Below are positions 49,053-58,779 of a DNA stretch of 63,836 bases, piece by piece. The first letter of the stretch is position 1, and every line of letters begins with the position of its first letter. Location: positions 1 to 63,836 of the forward strand of contig QCJK01000004.1 of assembly GCA_003216075.1 (NCBI GenBank), read 5' to 3'. A program made the position numbers and the translations under genes. Under the pieces are notes generated by a model, which worked only from the letters and a program-made list of their open reading frames with translations, was not told the origin of the DNA and searched no databases. Source of the stretch: Prochlorococcus sp. AG-409-B05. GTDB lineage: Bacteria; Cyanobacteriota; Cyanobacteriia; PCC-6307; Cyanobiaceae.

Positions 49053-50296
49053 TCTGCCTTGTCAACAATTCCTATGGCAAGCATAGTCTCTACAACCTGA
49101 GGCAAAGCAATTCCTAATGGATAGGTATTCTGATTTCTCGCCGCCTCAATAAAAGATTGAGGAAGCTTTAATCCAAGACGCTTTAAGACTGCTTCACCAA
49201 CATCTACACGATCCAAAGTACCTGAAGGTAAGCCGGCTAAATTAAACACTAAAAGTCTTCCCTCAGAAGTTTTCTCTAACTCTAAAATTGCTTTCCACAA
49301 AGGAGCCTTCTCACTAATAGAAGGTAATTCAACAATAGGTTTAATGTGATCACCTAATAATTGATGATCCCATTGCTGAACAGGTAGTTCCTTCAATGGC
49401 TGATCAGTGACATAACCGATCCACCTGCCATCACGACACACCAAAACCCATTCAGGAACTCGTTTATCCTCCCTTGAAGACAACTTCAATTGACTTAGCC
49501 TCCTAAGTGATTGATCTTCTTCAAGCACACGAAACCTTCGACCAGCAGCCTGACTGACATGCAGCTGATGCAAAACCTTTTGCAAAGTAAGCATTTGGCT
49601 TTGTGATCTAGAAGCAGCGAGGCCAAACCAACCAAGCATTATCAACCAAAGCCCTCCAAACCCTCCTCCTTTCAAACACAACCAAATACCAAGAACAATT
49701 GCAAATATAGAAAGGCTCCGCCCTGTCGCTGTAGCGACTTGGACACCTTTTATTTGGCTTCCAGTAAATTGCCAAACAAGGGCTTTAAGTATCACACCCC
49801 CATCGAGTGGCAATCCTGGCAATAAATTAAACAAAGCCAGTACAAGATTTAGCCAGCCCAACTGCCCAAATAAAATTGCTAGTAAAGGATTTTGCTGGAC
49901 TGAACTGCTAACTAACAAAAGCAGAAACATTGCCAAGAAAAGGCTAACCAGTGGCCCTGCTATAGCCACTCGTAAAGTTCCCATTGGTGTAGAACATTCT
50001 CGATCGACTCTTGCTACTCCCCCTAACAAAAAAAGAGTAATACTACGAACTTTGACTCCCTCATTTAAAGCCACAAAAGAGTGACCTAGTTCATGCAAAA
50101 GCACTGATAAGAACAACAGCAATGATGAAATCAACCCAAGCAACCAACTAAGCAAAGGAGAATCAACTCCACTAGAAAATCGTCCTTGAGCAGACCAAGT
50201 GAACAGGAAAAGAATCACAAACCAACTGGGATGGACCAACAAACGAATTCCTTTGATCCTCATCAACTCCAAACCTTCCATATCTTTCGTGTCCAT
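49049..50296 (-). CDS. Site-2 protease family metalloprotease (M50) with CBS domains
   Basis: 415 residues. Zinc motif HELGH at 68-72 in 'FLSVLLHELGHSFVALNEG'; the third ligand Asp is in 'NLLPGLPLDGGVILKALVW'. About six membrane helices span residues 20-230. Two CBS-like segments follow ('LRRLSQLKLSSREDKRVPEWVLVCRDGRWIGYVT' and 'APLWKAILELEKTSEGRLLVFNLAGLPSGTLDRVDV'), which bind adenine nucleotides in relatives. It cleaves membrane proteins within the bilayer; the substrate may be an anti-sigma factor or stress regulator, which is inference. Convergent with the LplA-like gene. Confidence 0.9.
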   Translation of the reverse strand: MDTKDMEGLELMRIKGIRLLVHPSWFVILFLFTWSAQGRFSSGVDSPLLSWLLGLISSLLLFLSVLLHELGHSFVALNEGVKVRSITLFLLGGVARVDRECSTPMGTLRVAIAGPLVSLFLAMFLLLLVSSSVQQNPLLAILFGQLGWLNLVLALFNLLPGLPLDGGVILKALVWQFTGSQIKGVQVATATGRSLSIFAIVLGIWLCLKGGGFGGLWLIMLGWFGLAASRSQSQMLTLQKVLHQLHVSQAAGRRFRVLEEDQSLRRLSQLKLSSREDKRVPEWVLVCRDGRWIGYVTDQPLKELPVQQWDHQLLGDHIKPIVELPSISEKAPLWKAILELEKTSEGRLLVFNLAGLPSGTLDRVDVGEAVLKRLGLKLPQSFIEAARNQNTYPLGIALPQVVETMLAIGIVDKAD

Positions 50297-50360
50297 ACGA
50301 CCTAGTCAAAGGCCATTATTTGTACGATCCTAGAAAGGACACAAGGAAATAGCTTTCAAA

Positions 50361-51023
50361 ATGTGGTCAACAACATCGACCGCAATCAAGATCTGCGGAA
50401 TCACAAGGCTAGATCAAGCTCTTGCCATATCGGCAATGGACATCAATGCCATTGGCATCATTGGAGTTTCAAGTTCGCCACGTTTTATAGTTGAAACTGA
50501 TAGAAGAATTATTTTTTCAAAACTCACGCGTTGCTTTCCTAGTATTAAACGAGTCTTGGTTTTAGCTGACCCTAACAACTCAACGCTCAGTCAGAATATT
50601 TCAGGCGACGGGGCGCCATCAATTATTCAATTGCACGGAAATGAATCTCCTAAAAGATGTGCAGAACTTCGTAAGAAATACCCTGACGTGGCGTGGTGGA
50701 AAGCACTTAGAATAAAAACTCAAGAGGATCTTCAATTGGCAAAGAGTTATGAATGTGTTGTGGACAATCTACTTTTAGATGCTTGGAGTCCAAATGAATT
50801 AGGTGGAAGTGGAAATAGAATTTCTCCGCAATTATTGAATCTAACAAAGATTGATGTTCCATGGTGGCTCGCAGGTGGGATCTCTGCAGAGTGGATACCA
50901 GAAGTACTCAGTCGAACAAAGCCCTATGGGGTAGATGCATCTAGCCGTTTAGAGATTTCTCCAGGGATCAAAGATCTAAAAAAAGTTGCCCAACTGATTT
51001 CTGCAATAAAATATAAGCCTTAA
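50361..51023 (+). CDS. trpF: Phosphoribosylanthranilate isomerase TrpF
   Basis: 220 residues, beta/alpha barrel. 'AIKICGITRLDQALAISAMDINAIGIIGVSSSPRFI' carries the catalytic Cys and is the N-terminal signature. 'IIQLHGNESPKRCAELRK' and 'LLDAWSPNELGGSGNRISPQLL' (catalytic Asp) follow; 'WWLAGGISAEWIPEVLSRTKPYGVDASSRLEISPGIKD' binds phosphate. It isomerises PRA to CdRP in tryptophan synthesis. Single gene, divergent from the site-2 protease. Confidence 0.94.
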   Translation: MWSTTSTAIKICGITRLDQALAISAMDINAIGIIGVSSSPRFIVETDRRIIFSKLTRCFPSIKRVLVLADPNNSTLSQNISGDGAPSIIQLHGNESPKRCAELRKKYPDVAWWKALRIKTQEDLQLAKSYECVVDNLLLDAWSPNELGGSGNRISPQLLNLTKIDVPWWLAGGISAEWIPEVLSRTKPYGVDASSRLEISPGIKDLKKVAQLISAIKYKP

Positions 51024-51085
51024 AAAAAGCTTGATAAATATTATATTAATCAATATTTTATCCCTCTAAGTGATTTAAAGGATTT

Positions 51086-51697
51086 TCAAGAGTAAGAATC
51101 TTCTTGTTGCCTTACAAGCTCAAAGAATTCTTGCTTAAGACTAGAATCATGACGAAAATCACCTCTTACGACTGAATTAACCATACTGCAATGTGACTCT
51201 TTAACACCACGTAATTTCATACAATAGTGCTGTGCTTTTACAATTATTCCTAAGCCTTGGGGTTCACAAAGTCGCTCTATCTCATCAGCAAAAATCATCA
51301 CCGCCTCCTCCTGGATATGAGGTCTTGAGAATACCCAATCAGCAACCCTCGAAAATTTAGAGAGACCAATCACACGAGACCCTGGCTTAATTCCAATCCA
51401 ACAGTTGCCCATGATTGGCACGAAGTGATGAGAACAAGCAGATCTAATTGTAATAGGTCCAACAGTATAGATTTCATCAAGTTGTTTGACATTTGGAAAA
51501 CTAGTTATCTTTGGCTGGCGATGATATCTACCCTTAAATACTTCATTAATATACATTCTTGCGACCCTTTCTGCCGTCTCTTCAGTATTATGATCATTCT
51601 CAATATCTATAACCAAACTTTTCAAAAGATCTCTTAGTCTTAAAGAGACTTCCTTTTCTAGCTCTTCCAACTCACCTTCCTTAATACACTCAGACAC
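51086..51697 (-). CDS. folE: GTP cyclohydrolase I
   Basis: 203 residues from a GTG at 51697 (an ATG two bases further up is out of frame). It converts GTP to dihydroneopterin triphosphate, the first step to folate and other pterins. Zinc ligands: C and H in 'SACSHHFVPIMG' and the second Cys in 'KAQHYCMKLRGVKE'. 'IGLSKFSRVADWVFSRPHIQEEA' is the substrate region. Its product feeds the QueD/PTPS-like protein at 9536-10021. Downstream of the SDR gene by 163 bases on the same strand. Confidence 0.94.
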   Translation of the reverse strand: MSECIKEGELEELEKEVSLRLRDLLKSLVIDIENDHNTEETAERVARMYINEVFKGRYHRQPKITSFPNVKQLDEIYTVGPITIRSACSHHFVPIMGNCWIGIKPGSRVIGLSKFSRVADWVFSRPHIQEEAVMIFADEIERLCEPQGLGIIVKAQHYCMKLRGVKESHCSMVNSVVRGDFRHDSSLKQEFFELVRQQEDSYS

Positions 51698-51860
51698 ATT
51701 GTCATTAGCAAAGAAAGATATTCCTTGGTCAATCAGACGAGATCATATCCGGTCTGAAACTTTTAGAGTGTGGTTCAACTCTTGATTAGCCTGATTGTCA
51801 TTATTATAGTTGGTTATCTGACTAGATGATGTAGGAATTACAGGTTTCATAAAAAGAAAA

Positions 51861-52568
51861 TTAAAATGCGCCAGCTGCTGGCATAAGAGTCAGGTCTTCA
51901 ACAAGCTGAGTAGCTGGTTGTTCAGCCAAATAAAGGAGAGTTTGAGCAACCTCATCAACCGAAAGCATTGCTTTCCGGTCAAATTCGCCTTGAACTGTTT
52001 GCGAATCCCAAAGGCTACTATTTACAGCTCCTAGAGTAAGAGTACATGCACGAATTGAATGCTTACGCTCTTCCTCCGCTAAAGATTTAGTAAAACTAGC
52101 TAATGCAGCTTTACTAACGCAGTAAGAACCCCATTGGGGAAATGTGTTTCTAGCAGCATGACTACTAACATTAATAACTATGCCCCCAGATGATCGCATC
52201 ACAGGTACTACTGCTGCGCACACCTGAAATACACTTGTGAGATTCATTTGAAACAACCATTGCCATTCATTTAATGACATAGAAAGCAACTCACCTGTCC
52301 AAGCGACCCCAGCATTATTAATCAATACTTGAGGTGTAAGGCCCTGCGATAACAATTCAGTTATCCCAGGTTCAATATTATCGGGTTCTGAAAGATCTAT
52401 TGATTTATATCTAATAATTCGGCCTAGATTAACTAAATCACTGGATAATGACTTGAGAGATTCATTATCACGCGCAATTAATAGAAGATCCCAACCAGCA
52501 CTAGCAAACAACTTTGCAGTTGCCTTCCCTATGCCTCTAGAGGCCCCAGTAATAATAGCTGTTGGCAT
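51861..52568 (-). CDS. Short-chain dehydrogenase/reductase (classical SDR)
   Basis: 235 residues. NAD(P) loop 'TAIITGASRGIGKATAKLFASAG'; 'NNAGVAWTG'; catalytic Ser in 'IVINVSSHAARNTFPQWGSYCVSKAALASFTKSL' with Tyr-x-x-x-Lys (YCVSK). The substrate is unknown; relatives include FabG and acetoacetyl-CoA reductases, and its place right after accA (23 bases) makes a lipid role thinkable. The C-terminal segment is short, as in many cyanobacterial SDRs. Confidence 0.85.
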   Translation of the reverse strand: MPTAIITGASRGIGKATAKLFASAGWDLLLIARDNESLKSLSSDLVNLGRIIRYKSIDLSEPDNIEPGITELLSQGLTPQVLINNAGVAWTGELLSMSLNEWQWLFQMNLTSVFQVCAAVVPVMRSSGGIVINVSSHAARNTFPQWGSYCVSKAALASFTKSLAEEERKHSIRACTLTLGAVNSSLWDSQTVQGEFDRKAMLSVDEVAQTLLYLAEQPATQLVEDLTLMPAAGAF

Positions 52569-52591
52569 TAAATCTATGAATCTAACTAATT

Positions 52592-53581
52592 TTAAGCACT
52601 TAATCCTGATTCAGACGCACTTACTTCTTGCACCCTCCCAATAGCTCTAAATTTTTTATAGCGACCTTCTCGTAATTGATCAACTGACAAAGCTAATAAC
52701 TCTTCTAAATGTCTTTCTAAAGCATTCTTAAGAATTTCACCTGCCTTGAGAGGAGCCCAATTATTTCCACCTGCTGGCTCCTTCAAAACTTCATCAACCA
52801 CACCCAAACTAAGAAGATCACTTCCTGTAATCTTCAAAGCCGCTGCCGCTTCAGGAGCTTTAGCAGCATCTCTCCAAAGAATAGATGCACAAGCTTCTGG
52901 GCTGGCGACAGTATAAACACTATGTTCAAACATCAATAATCTGTCAGCCACTCCAATACCTAAAGCCCCTCCAGAACCTCCTTCTCCTATAACGGTCGCA
53001 ATGATGGGAACCCTTAAACGAAACATTTCTCGAAGGTTAACGGCAATCGCTTCACCTTGTCCCTGCTCTTCAGCTAATAAGCCTGCATATGCGCCAGGAG
53101 TATCAATAAAAGAAAATATTGGTAATTTAAAGCGATCAGCATGCTCCATTAATCGAAGAGCTTTTCTATAGCCACCAGGGGTGGCCATTCCAAAATTCCT
53201 TGCGACATTCTCCTTGGTATCTCTACCTTTTTGTTGACCAATTAGTAATACTGCTCTTTCACCTATCCTGCCAATTCCGCCAATCAGAGCCTTGTCATCG
53301 CTGCTATTTCTATCTCCATGCAACTCAACCCAATCATCACAAAACATTTGGATGAAATCCAATGTACTAGGTCTTTGAGGATGACGAGCTACTTGAATTT
53401 TCTGAGCAGGGGTTAAAGCTTGAAAAATCTCTTCTCGTCTTCGCGTTGCTAATGTTTCAAGCTGAAGTAGTTGTTGACTGACATCAACTTCTGAATCTCT
53501 AGCTAGTTCTCTAATTTGCTCAATTTGCTTTTCCAACTCAACCAGCGGTTTCTCAAACTCAAGTAAGTGTCGACGTGCCAT
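52592..53581 (-). CDS. accA: Acetyl-CoA carboxylase carboxyltransferase subunit alpha
   Basis: 329 residues. '[21 protein letters not shown]' N-terminal helix, then '[38 protein letters not shown]' and '[40 protein letters not shown]' (oxyanion and CoA loops). With AccD it moves CO2 from biotin to acetyl-CoA, the committed step of fatty acid synthesis. It follows aar by 23 bases; fatty acyl-ACP made through it is the substrate of AAR. Confidence 0.96.
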   Translation of the reverse strand: MARRHLLEFEKPLVELEKQIEQIRELARDSEVDVSQQLLQLETLATRRREEIFQALTPAQKIQVARHPQRPSTLDFIQMFCDDWVELHGDRNSSDDKALIGGIGRIGERAVLLIGQQKGRDTKENVARNFGMATPGGYRKALRLMEHADRFKLPIFSFIDTPGAYAGLLAEEQGQGEAIAVNLREMFRLRVPIIATVIGEGGSGGALGIGVADRLLMFEHSVYTVASPEACASILWRDAAKAPEAAAALKITGSDLLSLGVVDEVLKEPAGGNNWAPLKAGEILKNALERHLEELLALSVDQLREGRYKKFRAIGRVQEVSASESGLSA

Positions 53582-53604
53582 ACGTAAAAATGAAGAAACT
53601 ATCC

Positions 53605-54645
53605 TCAGGCGGCGGCAGCCTGAAGTTGTGATTTGAGATTCAAAGTAGAAAAACCACGCCTTACAGAGGCCTCACCTATAAAGTCCATCTTTTCCAAAGT
53701 GATGTTGTTTCTTCCCCAGCTGAAGTTTGTATGGCAATTTTCAAATTCCAAAAGCATTGCTTCAGCGAAACAAGCAAACATTTGACGTTGAGGTATTTCC
53801 ATCTCTGCAAGTTGCATCATATTCCAACCAATATCAGTAAAAAATTCAACTATGCCTCCTTTAAGTACATGTACTCCCGAGCCATCTAATTTTGAATCAA
53901 GATTCTTTGGGTATCCACCATCAATCATCAAGCAAGGTTGTTTTAACTTTGAAGCATCTATTTCAAGCGTACGAGGCATACTCGCGACCCACACGACCAC
54001 ATCAGCCTCAGGCAAAGCCTCTTCAAGTCCAAGTATCTTTCCGCCCTGAAGCTCGACTTGGAGGTCTAAAAGAGGTTTTTGCTGCCTTGCAACCAAAAAG
54101 AGTTCAGCAACTCCTGTGCGTTTTGAAAGCCAACGACAAACAGCACTACCAATGTCTCCAGTAGCTCCAACCACAGCCACACGTGCTTTTTTCAGATCAA
54201 TACCTATCGCAGGTGCATTAATTTCTAATTGTCGGCAAATCACCCATGCTGTATGAGTGTTCCCAGTAGTGAAACGTTCCCATTCGAGCATGGTATTTCG
54301 AACGTGCTGATGTTGTAGCAAGTTGAAATTCTCGAAGATTATTGAGGTGAACCCACCCAATGCAGTGATATTTATACCTTTCTTCTGGGCCAACTCCATT
54401 GCATTTAGAACCTTCCTTCTGGCAGTTTTAAACCTACTAAGCATTTCCGGGACAAAGCACGAGTCGATATACGCACCTTGAATTGATTTGCCATCAGGGC
54501 TTACAACCTCAACATGCTCTACAAGTTGAGGAGGCGCACTGCACCAAACATCTAAATCACCCTCAGCAATATGATCATAACCAAGCTCAAGAGCCTTCCT
54601 TTTAGCATCATCAAAGCTTGTGGAGTGTCCGATCAGACCAAACAT
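53605..54645 (-). CDS. aar: Long-chain acyl-ACP reductase (AAR)
   Basis: 346 residues. It reduces fatty acyl-ACP to fatty aldehyde with NADPH. '[35 protein letters not shown]' opens the protein; the NADPH loop is '[18 protein letters not shown]' near residue 158; a conserved Cys in '[16 protein letters not shown]' is the probable acyl-thioester residue. Length is normal for cyanobacteria. ADO (54805-55533) precedes it on the same strand, and accA follows by 23 bases. Confidence 0.95.
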   Translation of the reverse strand: MFGLIGHSTSFDDAKRKALELGYDHIAEGDLDVWCSAPPQLVEHVEVVSPDGKSIQGAYIDSCFVPEMLSRFKTARRKVLNAMELAQKKGINITALGGFTSIIFENFNLLQHQHVRNTMLEWERFTTGNTHTAWVICRQLEINAPAIGIDLKKARVAVVGATGDIGSAVCRWLSKRTGVAELFLVARQQKPLLDLQVELQGGKILGLEEALPEADVVVWVASMPRTLEIDASKLKQPCLMIDGGYPKNLDSKLDGSGVHVLKGGIVEFFTDIGWNMMQLAEMEIPQRQMFACFAEAMLLEFENCHTNFSWGRNNITLEKMDFIGEASVRRGFSTLNLKSQLQAAAA

Positions 54646-54804
54646 TACCTAAGGGAAGAAGTGTAATCGGAACTAAAAGATTTAGCCGAGTGTAAAGGAT
54701 AGTCAATCTTGGATTAAAATCAAAGCTTTCATTGGAATAAACCGTATGAAAAGCAATTAAAGCCAAAATAAACTTTTAGTTTTAAGCAGATTCTATATTC
54801 TGCC

Positions 54805-55533
54805 TCAAACAACCGCTGCAGAGGCCATCCTAGCCATTTCACGGTTAGTCAATCCTATTTCAGTTAAAGAATCTTGATAGGCAATCATGAATTCCTCCAT
54901 CAATTCTTCTTTATCCATATGAAGCTCTGAAGCATCAGATGCCACTTGATCAAGCATTGATTTAATAAGAGGAAGATTCTCTTTATTAGCCTTAAACAAC
55001 TCGTCTTTACAACTATCTAAATTAGATTTCAACCACTCTTGACCATAGTTTAGATGAAGATATTCATCTTGAACAACACCCTCAGTGATCTTCTTGGCAA
55101 ACGGATCGGCAACACGAATGTATACATTGTATGCGGAAATCGCAAAAGCCTCAATAAGAATTGCCTGAATCAGGAAACAAGTGGTTAATTTTCCAGCTGC
55201 TAAGGCTTTTTGAAAATTCCCATGCAATGAAGAGAAAAATTCCTTTGCAAAAACCATATCTGGAGCAACACCAAGGTTTTTACCGCACGCGGTAAAACCC
55301 CTCATATGTTTCAACTCCATACGAGCAAGTTTTTTCAGTTCCTCAGCTTGACCTGGGATTAACGTCCCAATTGCCATGTAATTGTCATGAGCTTCCTGCT
55401 CACCCTCAATTACGATTGCATTGATACGGCTATAAGCATCCTTATAAGCACTGGCAGTGAAATCAGGAAGATCAGTAGAGGAGAAGCTCTGATCCTTTAG
55501 TTCTGCTACCTCAGTTAGTTGGAGGGTAGGCAT
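54805..55533 (-). CDS. ado: Aldehyde-deformylating oxygenase (ADO)
   Basis: 242 residues, ferritin-like di-iron enzyme that turns fatty aldehydes into alkanes and formate. All six ligands are found at the standard picocyanobacterial numbering: E45, E73, H76, E128, E157 and H160 ('EGEQEAHDNY', 'MELKHMRGF', 'ILIEAF', 'QDEYLHLNYG'). The hydrocarbons end up in membranes. Adjacent to aar, as in nearly all cyanobacteria with this pathway. The 159-base gap before aar suggests partly separate expression. Confidence 0.96.
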   Translation of the reverse strand: MPTLQLTEVAELKDQSFSSTDLPDFTASAYKDAYSRINAIVIEGEQEAHDNYMAIGTLIPGQAEELKKLARMELKHMRGFTACGKNLGVAPDMVFAKEFFSSLHGNFQKALAAGKLTTCFLIQAILIEAFAISAYNVYIRVADPFAKKITEGVVQDEYLHLNYGQEWLKSNLDSCKDELFKANKENLPLIKSMLDQVASDASELHMDKEELMEEFMIAYQDSLTEIGLTNREMARMASAAVV

Positions 55534-55603
55534 AAATTGTTCTTAAAAAGTTTGCTAATGGAGAGGACTTTACCTATCTATGGAAAAAATTGGTATTTCC
55601 TTC

Positions 55604-56446
55604 TTAGTCCGTAGTGTCATCCGACAAAAATTTTTCACCTGTAGGTGGCCAATTACTTCCCATCAAGCTAGAGAAAAGCTTAATCCAATGATTCACGAGG
55701 GCAATCTCTAAGTCCTGTCCCAGTCTGGGGTTTGCCCCCCTGCTGTCACCAATTACACCCGAAGAACTTAAGTCTTTAGTTAACCAAGCACAAGGAACAG
55801 GGCCCTCCAAGCTCCACCCTTCTGGTGGAGTGGCAATCGAGGCTGGAGATTGATGCTCACCATCCAACGGCCTTTCTTTCCCAACCAATTCAGGCTCTAA
55901 AGAGAGCATGAGACTGGTCTCAGCAAGTCCTGCATGCAAGTCTGTTTTCAATTCTTTACTTGGTATTAAATCCTCCAAAGAAGGTACCCCTCGCCAAAGG
56001 AAACATGGCAATACAGCCATAGAAGGATTTTTCATTCTTAGCTGTCTTGCTGCAGCCTCCAATAAACCAATTTGCCCTCCATGAGCATTAAAAAGAACCA
56101 ATCGAGAAATTCCCATCGAAGCCAGTTGCTGCCCAACCTCCATAATCAACTGCAACAAAAGTGTGCCGGAAATAGAAATTGTCCCTGGGAATGAAGCATG
56201 TTCAGGTGAAAACCCTATCCCCTGTGAAGGAAGTCGCCATATAGGCATTGAACTGGGCAGCTTCTCTAATACCTTTGCCGCCAAATGTTCAGCAAAAAGA
56301 TTGTCAGTTGCAAGGGGCAAATGCGGACCATGCTGTTCACAAGCTCCAAACGGCCAAATCAATGTCGCTCCCTTTGCATTTACTACCTTCTCAGCTTGAG
56401 GCCAGCTCAAATAATCAAAGCGTTTAAATCTCGAATTAATTGTCAT
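55604..56446 (-). CDS. Creatininase-family amidohydrolase
   Basis: 280 residues. Metal motif 'FGACEQHGPHLPLATD' (Glu, His, Asp), then 'LVLFNAHGGQIGLLEAAARQLR', and 'DLHAGLAETSLMLSLEPELV' with the final Glu. Members include creatininase and the formamide hydrolases of riboflavin/F420 routes; the substrate in cyanobacteria is unknown. Located 70 bases upstream of ado on the same strand. The C-terminal tail after 'ALVNHWIKLF' looks variable. Confidence 0.85.
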   Translation of the reverse strand: MTINSRFKRFDYLSWPQAEKVVNAKGATLIWPFGACEQHGPHLPLATDNLFAEHLAAKVLEKLPSSMPIWRLPSQGIGFSPEHASFPGTISISGTLLLQLIMEVGQQLASMGISRLVLFNAHGGQIGLLEAAARQLRMKNPSMAVLPCFLWRGVPSLEDLIPSKELKTDLHAGLAETSLMLSLEPELVGKERPLDGEHQSPASIATPPEGWSLEGPVPCAWLTKDLSSSGVIGDSRGANPRLGQDLEIALVNHWIKLFSSLMGSNWPPTGEKFLSDDTTD

Positions 56447-56514
56447 GGCAAGCGCCCTTCAAAAAAATCTCTCTTTGCCTGTAAGAATGACCTATCGACG
56501 ACCCCATTGGCCCC

Positions 56515-57843
56515 ATGGCCGGATCTGGCAGTCCGCAGCCCAACAGACCCAATCCTCCAAGACGTGCAGCGCAGGCTCCTAGTAAGCCCCTGCAGGTCAT
56601 GCATATAAGCCGCAAAGAGGAAAAAAATCCCTTGGGAGAGGATGAACGCAATTCAAAGGCTGATTCTGGCGAGAAAAAATCGGCAGTTAATTCAAGGCCA
56701 AATGACCCCATAGTCAATACTTCAGCAAGAAGTGATGGGATGGTAGCCAAATCGCCAAAAAGGACAGGAGATTTAAATAGGAAATCTACTCTCAAAGAAT
56801 TTCCTGAAGAAAATATTGAAAGCCTCACAATGGCTGACTTGCTTGAGTCTGAACAGCAATTCAACCAAATCACTTCAAACCCCCAATTCACTACGAAGGA
56901 TCAATACCAGAGGAAAACAAGCTCTGCACGAAGTGTTGACGATTTCGACTTTGATGAAGATGCCTTCCTAGCAGCATTAGCAGAAAATGAACCAATAGGA
57001 ACAACTGGAGAAACAGTTAAAGGTTCTGTAATAGGAATAGATGGTGATGGTGTTTATGTGGATATAGGTGGAAAAGCTCCTGGATTCATGCCCAAACCAG
57101 AATGTGGTCTTGGGGTTATTACAGACTTTAAGGAGCGTTTTCCAAAAGGTTTAGAAGTTGAAGTTCTGGTCACACGTGAACAGAATGCTGACGGAATGGT
57201 CACTATTAGTTGCAGAGCATTAGCACTACGAAAAAGCTGGGAAAAAGTTCAACAAATGGAAAAAGAAGGCCTTGTGGCTCAAGTCAAAGTAAATGGGTTT
57301 AATCGTGGCGGAGTCACCTGTGATCTCGAAGGTCTAAGAGGTTTTATTCCAAGATCTCAACTTGAAAACGGCGAGAACCACGAAGCTCTTGTCGGAAAAA
57401 CATTAGGTGTCGCTTTCCTTGAAGTAAATCCAGACACCAGAAAATTAGTTCTTTCAGAAAAACGTGCTGCTGTAGCGGCTCGTTTTGCCCAGCTTGAAAT
57501 AGGTCAATTAGTTGAAGGACAAGTGGCCGCAGTTAAACCATATGGTTTCTTTATTGATCTGGGAGGCGTGAGTGGCCTTCTACATCAATCAATGATCACA
57601 AATGGCAGTCTTCGATCATTACGAGAAGTCTTTAATCAAGGAGATAGGGTAAAAGCTTTAATAACAGAACTTGATCCAGGCAGAGGGCGCATAGGGTTAA
57701 ACACAGCACTTCTAGAAGGCCCGCCTGGGGAACTTCTCATAGAAAAAGACAAAGTAATGGAAGAAGCTTCAGAACGTGCTATCAAGGCTCGTAGCATTCT
57801 CAAGCCAAAAGATGATCCATCTGAAGAGGAATTATCTAAATAA
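56515..57843 (+). CDS. S1-domain RNA-binding protein (ribosomal protein S1-like)
   Basis: 442 residues. The first ~160 residues are polar and proline/arginine-rich, then acidic, and look disordered. Three S1 motifs follow: 'GETVKGSVIGIDGDGVYVDIGGKAPGFMPKPECG' (from ~165), 'VAQVKVNGFNRGGVTCDLEGLRGFIPRSQL' (from ~255) and 'GQLVEGQVAAVKPYGFFIDLGGVSGLLHQSMI' (from ~330). This matches the three-S1 RNA-binding proteins of cyanobacteria and chloroplasts, but the long head is longer than the usual Rps1. It binds mRNA for translation or protection. The Tab2 gene starts in its stop codon. Confidence 0.88.
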   Translation: MAGSGSPQPNRPNPPRRAAQAPSKPLQVMHISRKEEKNPLGEDERNSKADSGEKKSAVNSRPNDPIVNTSARSDGMVAKSPKRTGDLNRKSTLKEFPEENIESLTMADLLESEQQFNQITSNPQFTTKDQYQRKTSSARSVDDFDFDEDAFLAALAENEPIGTTGETVKGSVIGIDGDGVYVDIGGKAPGFMPKPECGLGVITDFKERFPKGLEVEVLVTREQNADGMVTISCRALALRKSWEKVQQMEKEGLVAQVKVNGFNRGGVTCDLEGLRGFIPRSQLENGENHEALVGKTLGVAFLEVNPDTRKLVLSEKRAAVAARFAQLEIGQLVEGQVAAVKPYGFFIDLGGVSGLLHQSMITNGSLRSLREVFNQGDRVKALITELDPGRGRIGLNTALLEGPPGELLIEKDKVMEEASERAIKARSILKPKDDPSEEELSK

Positions 57844-58736
57844 TGAATGCAACTAAACCAACCAACAAAGATTTACGCCAAGCAGATTGGGAACTTGACT
57901 TTTACTCTCGACCAATTCTCGAAGCTGATGGTAAGAAGCGATGGGAGTTACTTATTACAAGCTCTGAGGGCCTATCAAATGAAGGCACTTTCAAATGGGA
58001 AAAACGTTGCCCTGCGGGGCAAGTCAATTCACTTTGGCTAACTGAGGCCTTTAAAACAGCCATTGAAGATGCCAACATTGAAGGCTGGGACACTCCTCTA
58101 AGACTGAGATGTTGGAGGACATCTATGAGAAGCATGATTACAAGAGCCGCTGAAAAATATGGAATTGAAGTTATTGCCAGTCGTCGCACATACACACTTC
58201 TTGATTGGATTGGTGAAAGGGAAAGAGAAATTTACCCCCGAGAAGAAGGATATATTGCAGGTCCTCTTGCTCCACCAACACCTGTTCGAATCACAAACCA
58301 GGCAATTCCATTGCCTGAAGCTGTAAGGGGAGATGCATGGACCATCGCCTCAATTCCTATTGGCATGCTTAAAGATGCAAAAGAATGGCCAATGAAATTC
58401 AGTGGGCTTCTACCAATCCAAGCAACAAATGACGAGTCAATACCCATTCCAGGCTTGAGACTTTTCAGTAAAACCAGAGCATTAGCTCTGGCGGGATGGC
58501 TTGGAGGGCTTGAACCATTCAAGCTTGTAGTAGAAGGCCACCAATTACTTCTTGAAGCTGGACAAGAAGATCGTTGGCTAGTTACAGATCTCAAAGCAGA
58601 TTTAGCAAAGGCCACCCAAGAAAGTCTTATTAACTCTAGAGATAATGCCCAGGGTTTGCACTTCATATCAGTACAATCTACTCCCAAAGAAGAATTATTT
58701 ACAGGATTTTGGATGCTAAAAGATCTACCTATTTAA
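57843..58736 (+). CDS. Tab2/Atab2-family RNA-binding protein
   Basis: 297 residues. 'WELDFYSRPILEADGKKRWELLITSSEG', 'LRLRCWRTSMRSMITRAAEKYGIEVIASRRTYTLLDWI' and 'KLVVEGHQLLLEAGQEDRWLVTDL' match the Tab2 (DUF1092) family. In algae and plants Tab2 is an A/U-rich RNA-binding protein required for psaB mRNA translation, so here it probably supports photosystem I synthesis; that transfer is inference. Its ATG overlaps the stop of the S1-domain gene by one base (TAATG). Confidence 0.88.
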   Translation: MNATKPTNKDLRQADWELDFYSRPILEADGKKRWELLITSSEGLSNEGTFKWEKRCPAGQVNSLWLTEAFKTAIEDANIEGWDTPLRLRCWRTSMRSMITRAAEKYGIEVIASRRTYTLLDWIGEREREIYPREEGYIAGPLAPPTPVRITNQAIPLPEAVRGDAWTIASIPIGMLKDAKEWPMKFSGLLPIQATNDESIPIPGLRLFSKTRALALAGWLGGLEPFKLVVEGHQLLLEAGQEDRWLVTDLKADLAKATQESLINSRDNAQGLHFISVQSTPKEELFTGFWMLKDLPI

Positions 58737-58779
58737 ATAACATTTAAATGGCCTCAACTAAAACAAAAATATAATCAAT

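Noticed and set aside
56436-56891. 151-codon open frame opposite the S1-domain gene
   Set aside because: It is antisense to the disordered head of a clear gene, has no recognisable motif, and its composition mirrors the opposite strand.
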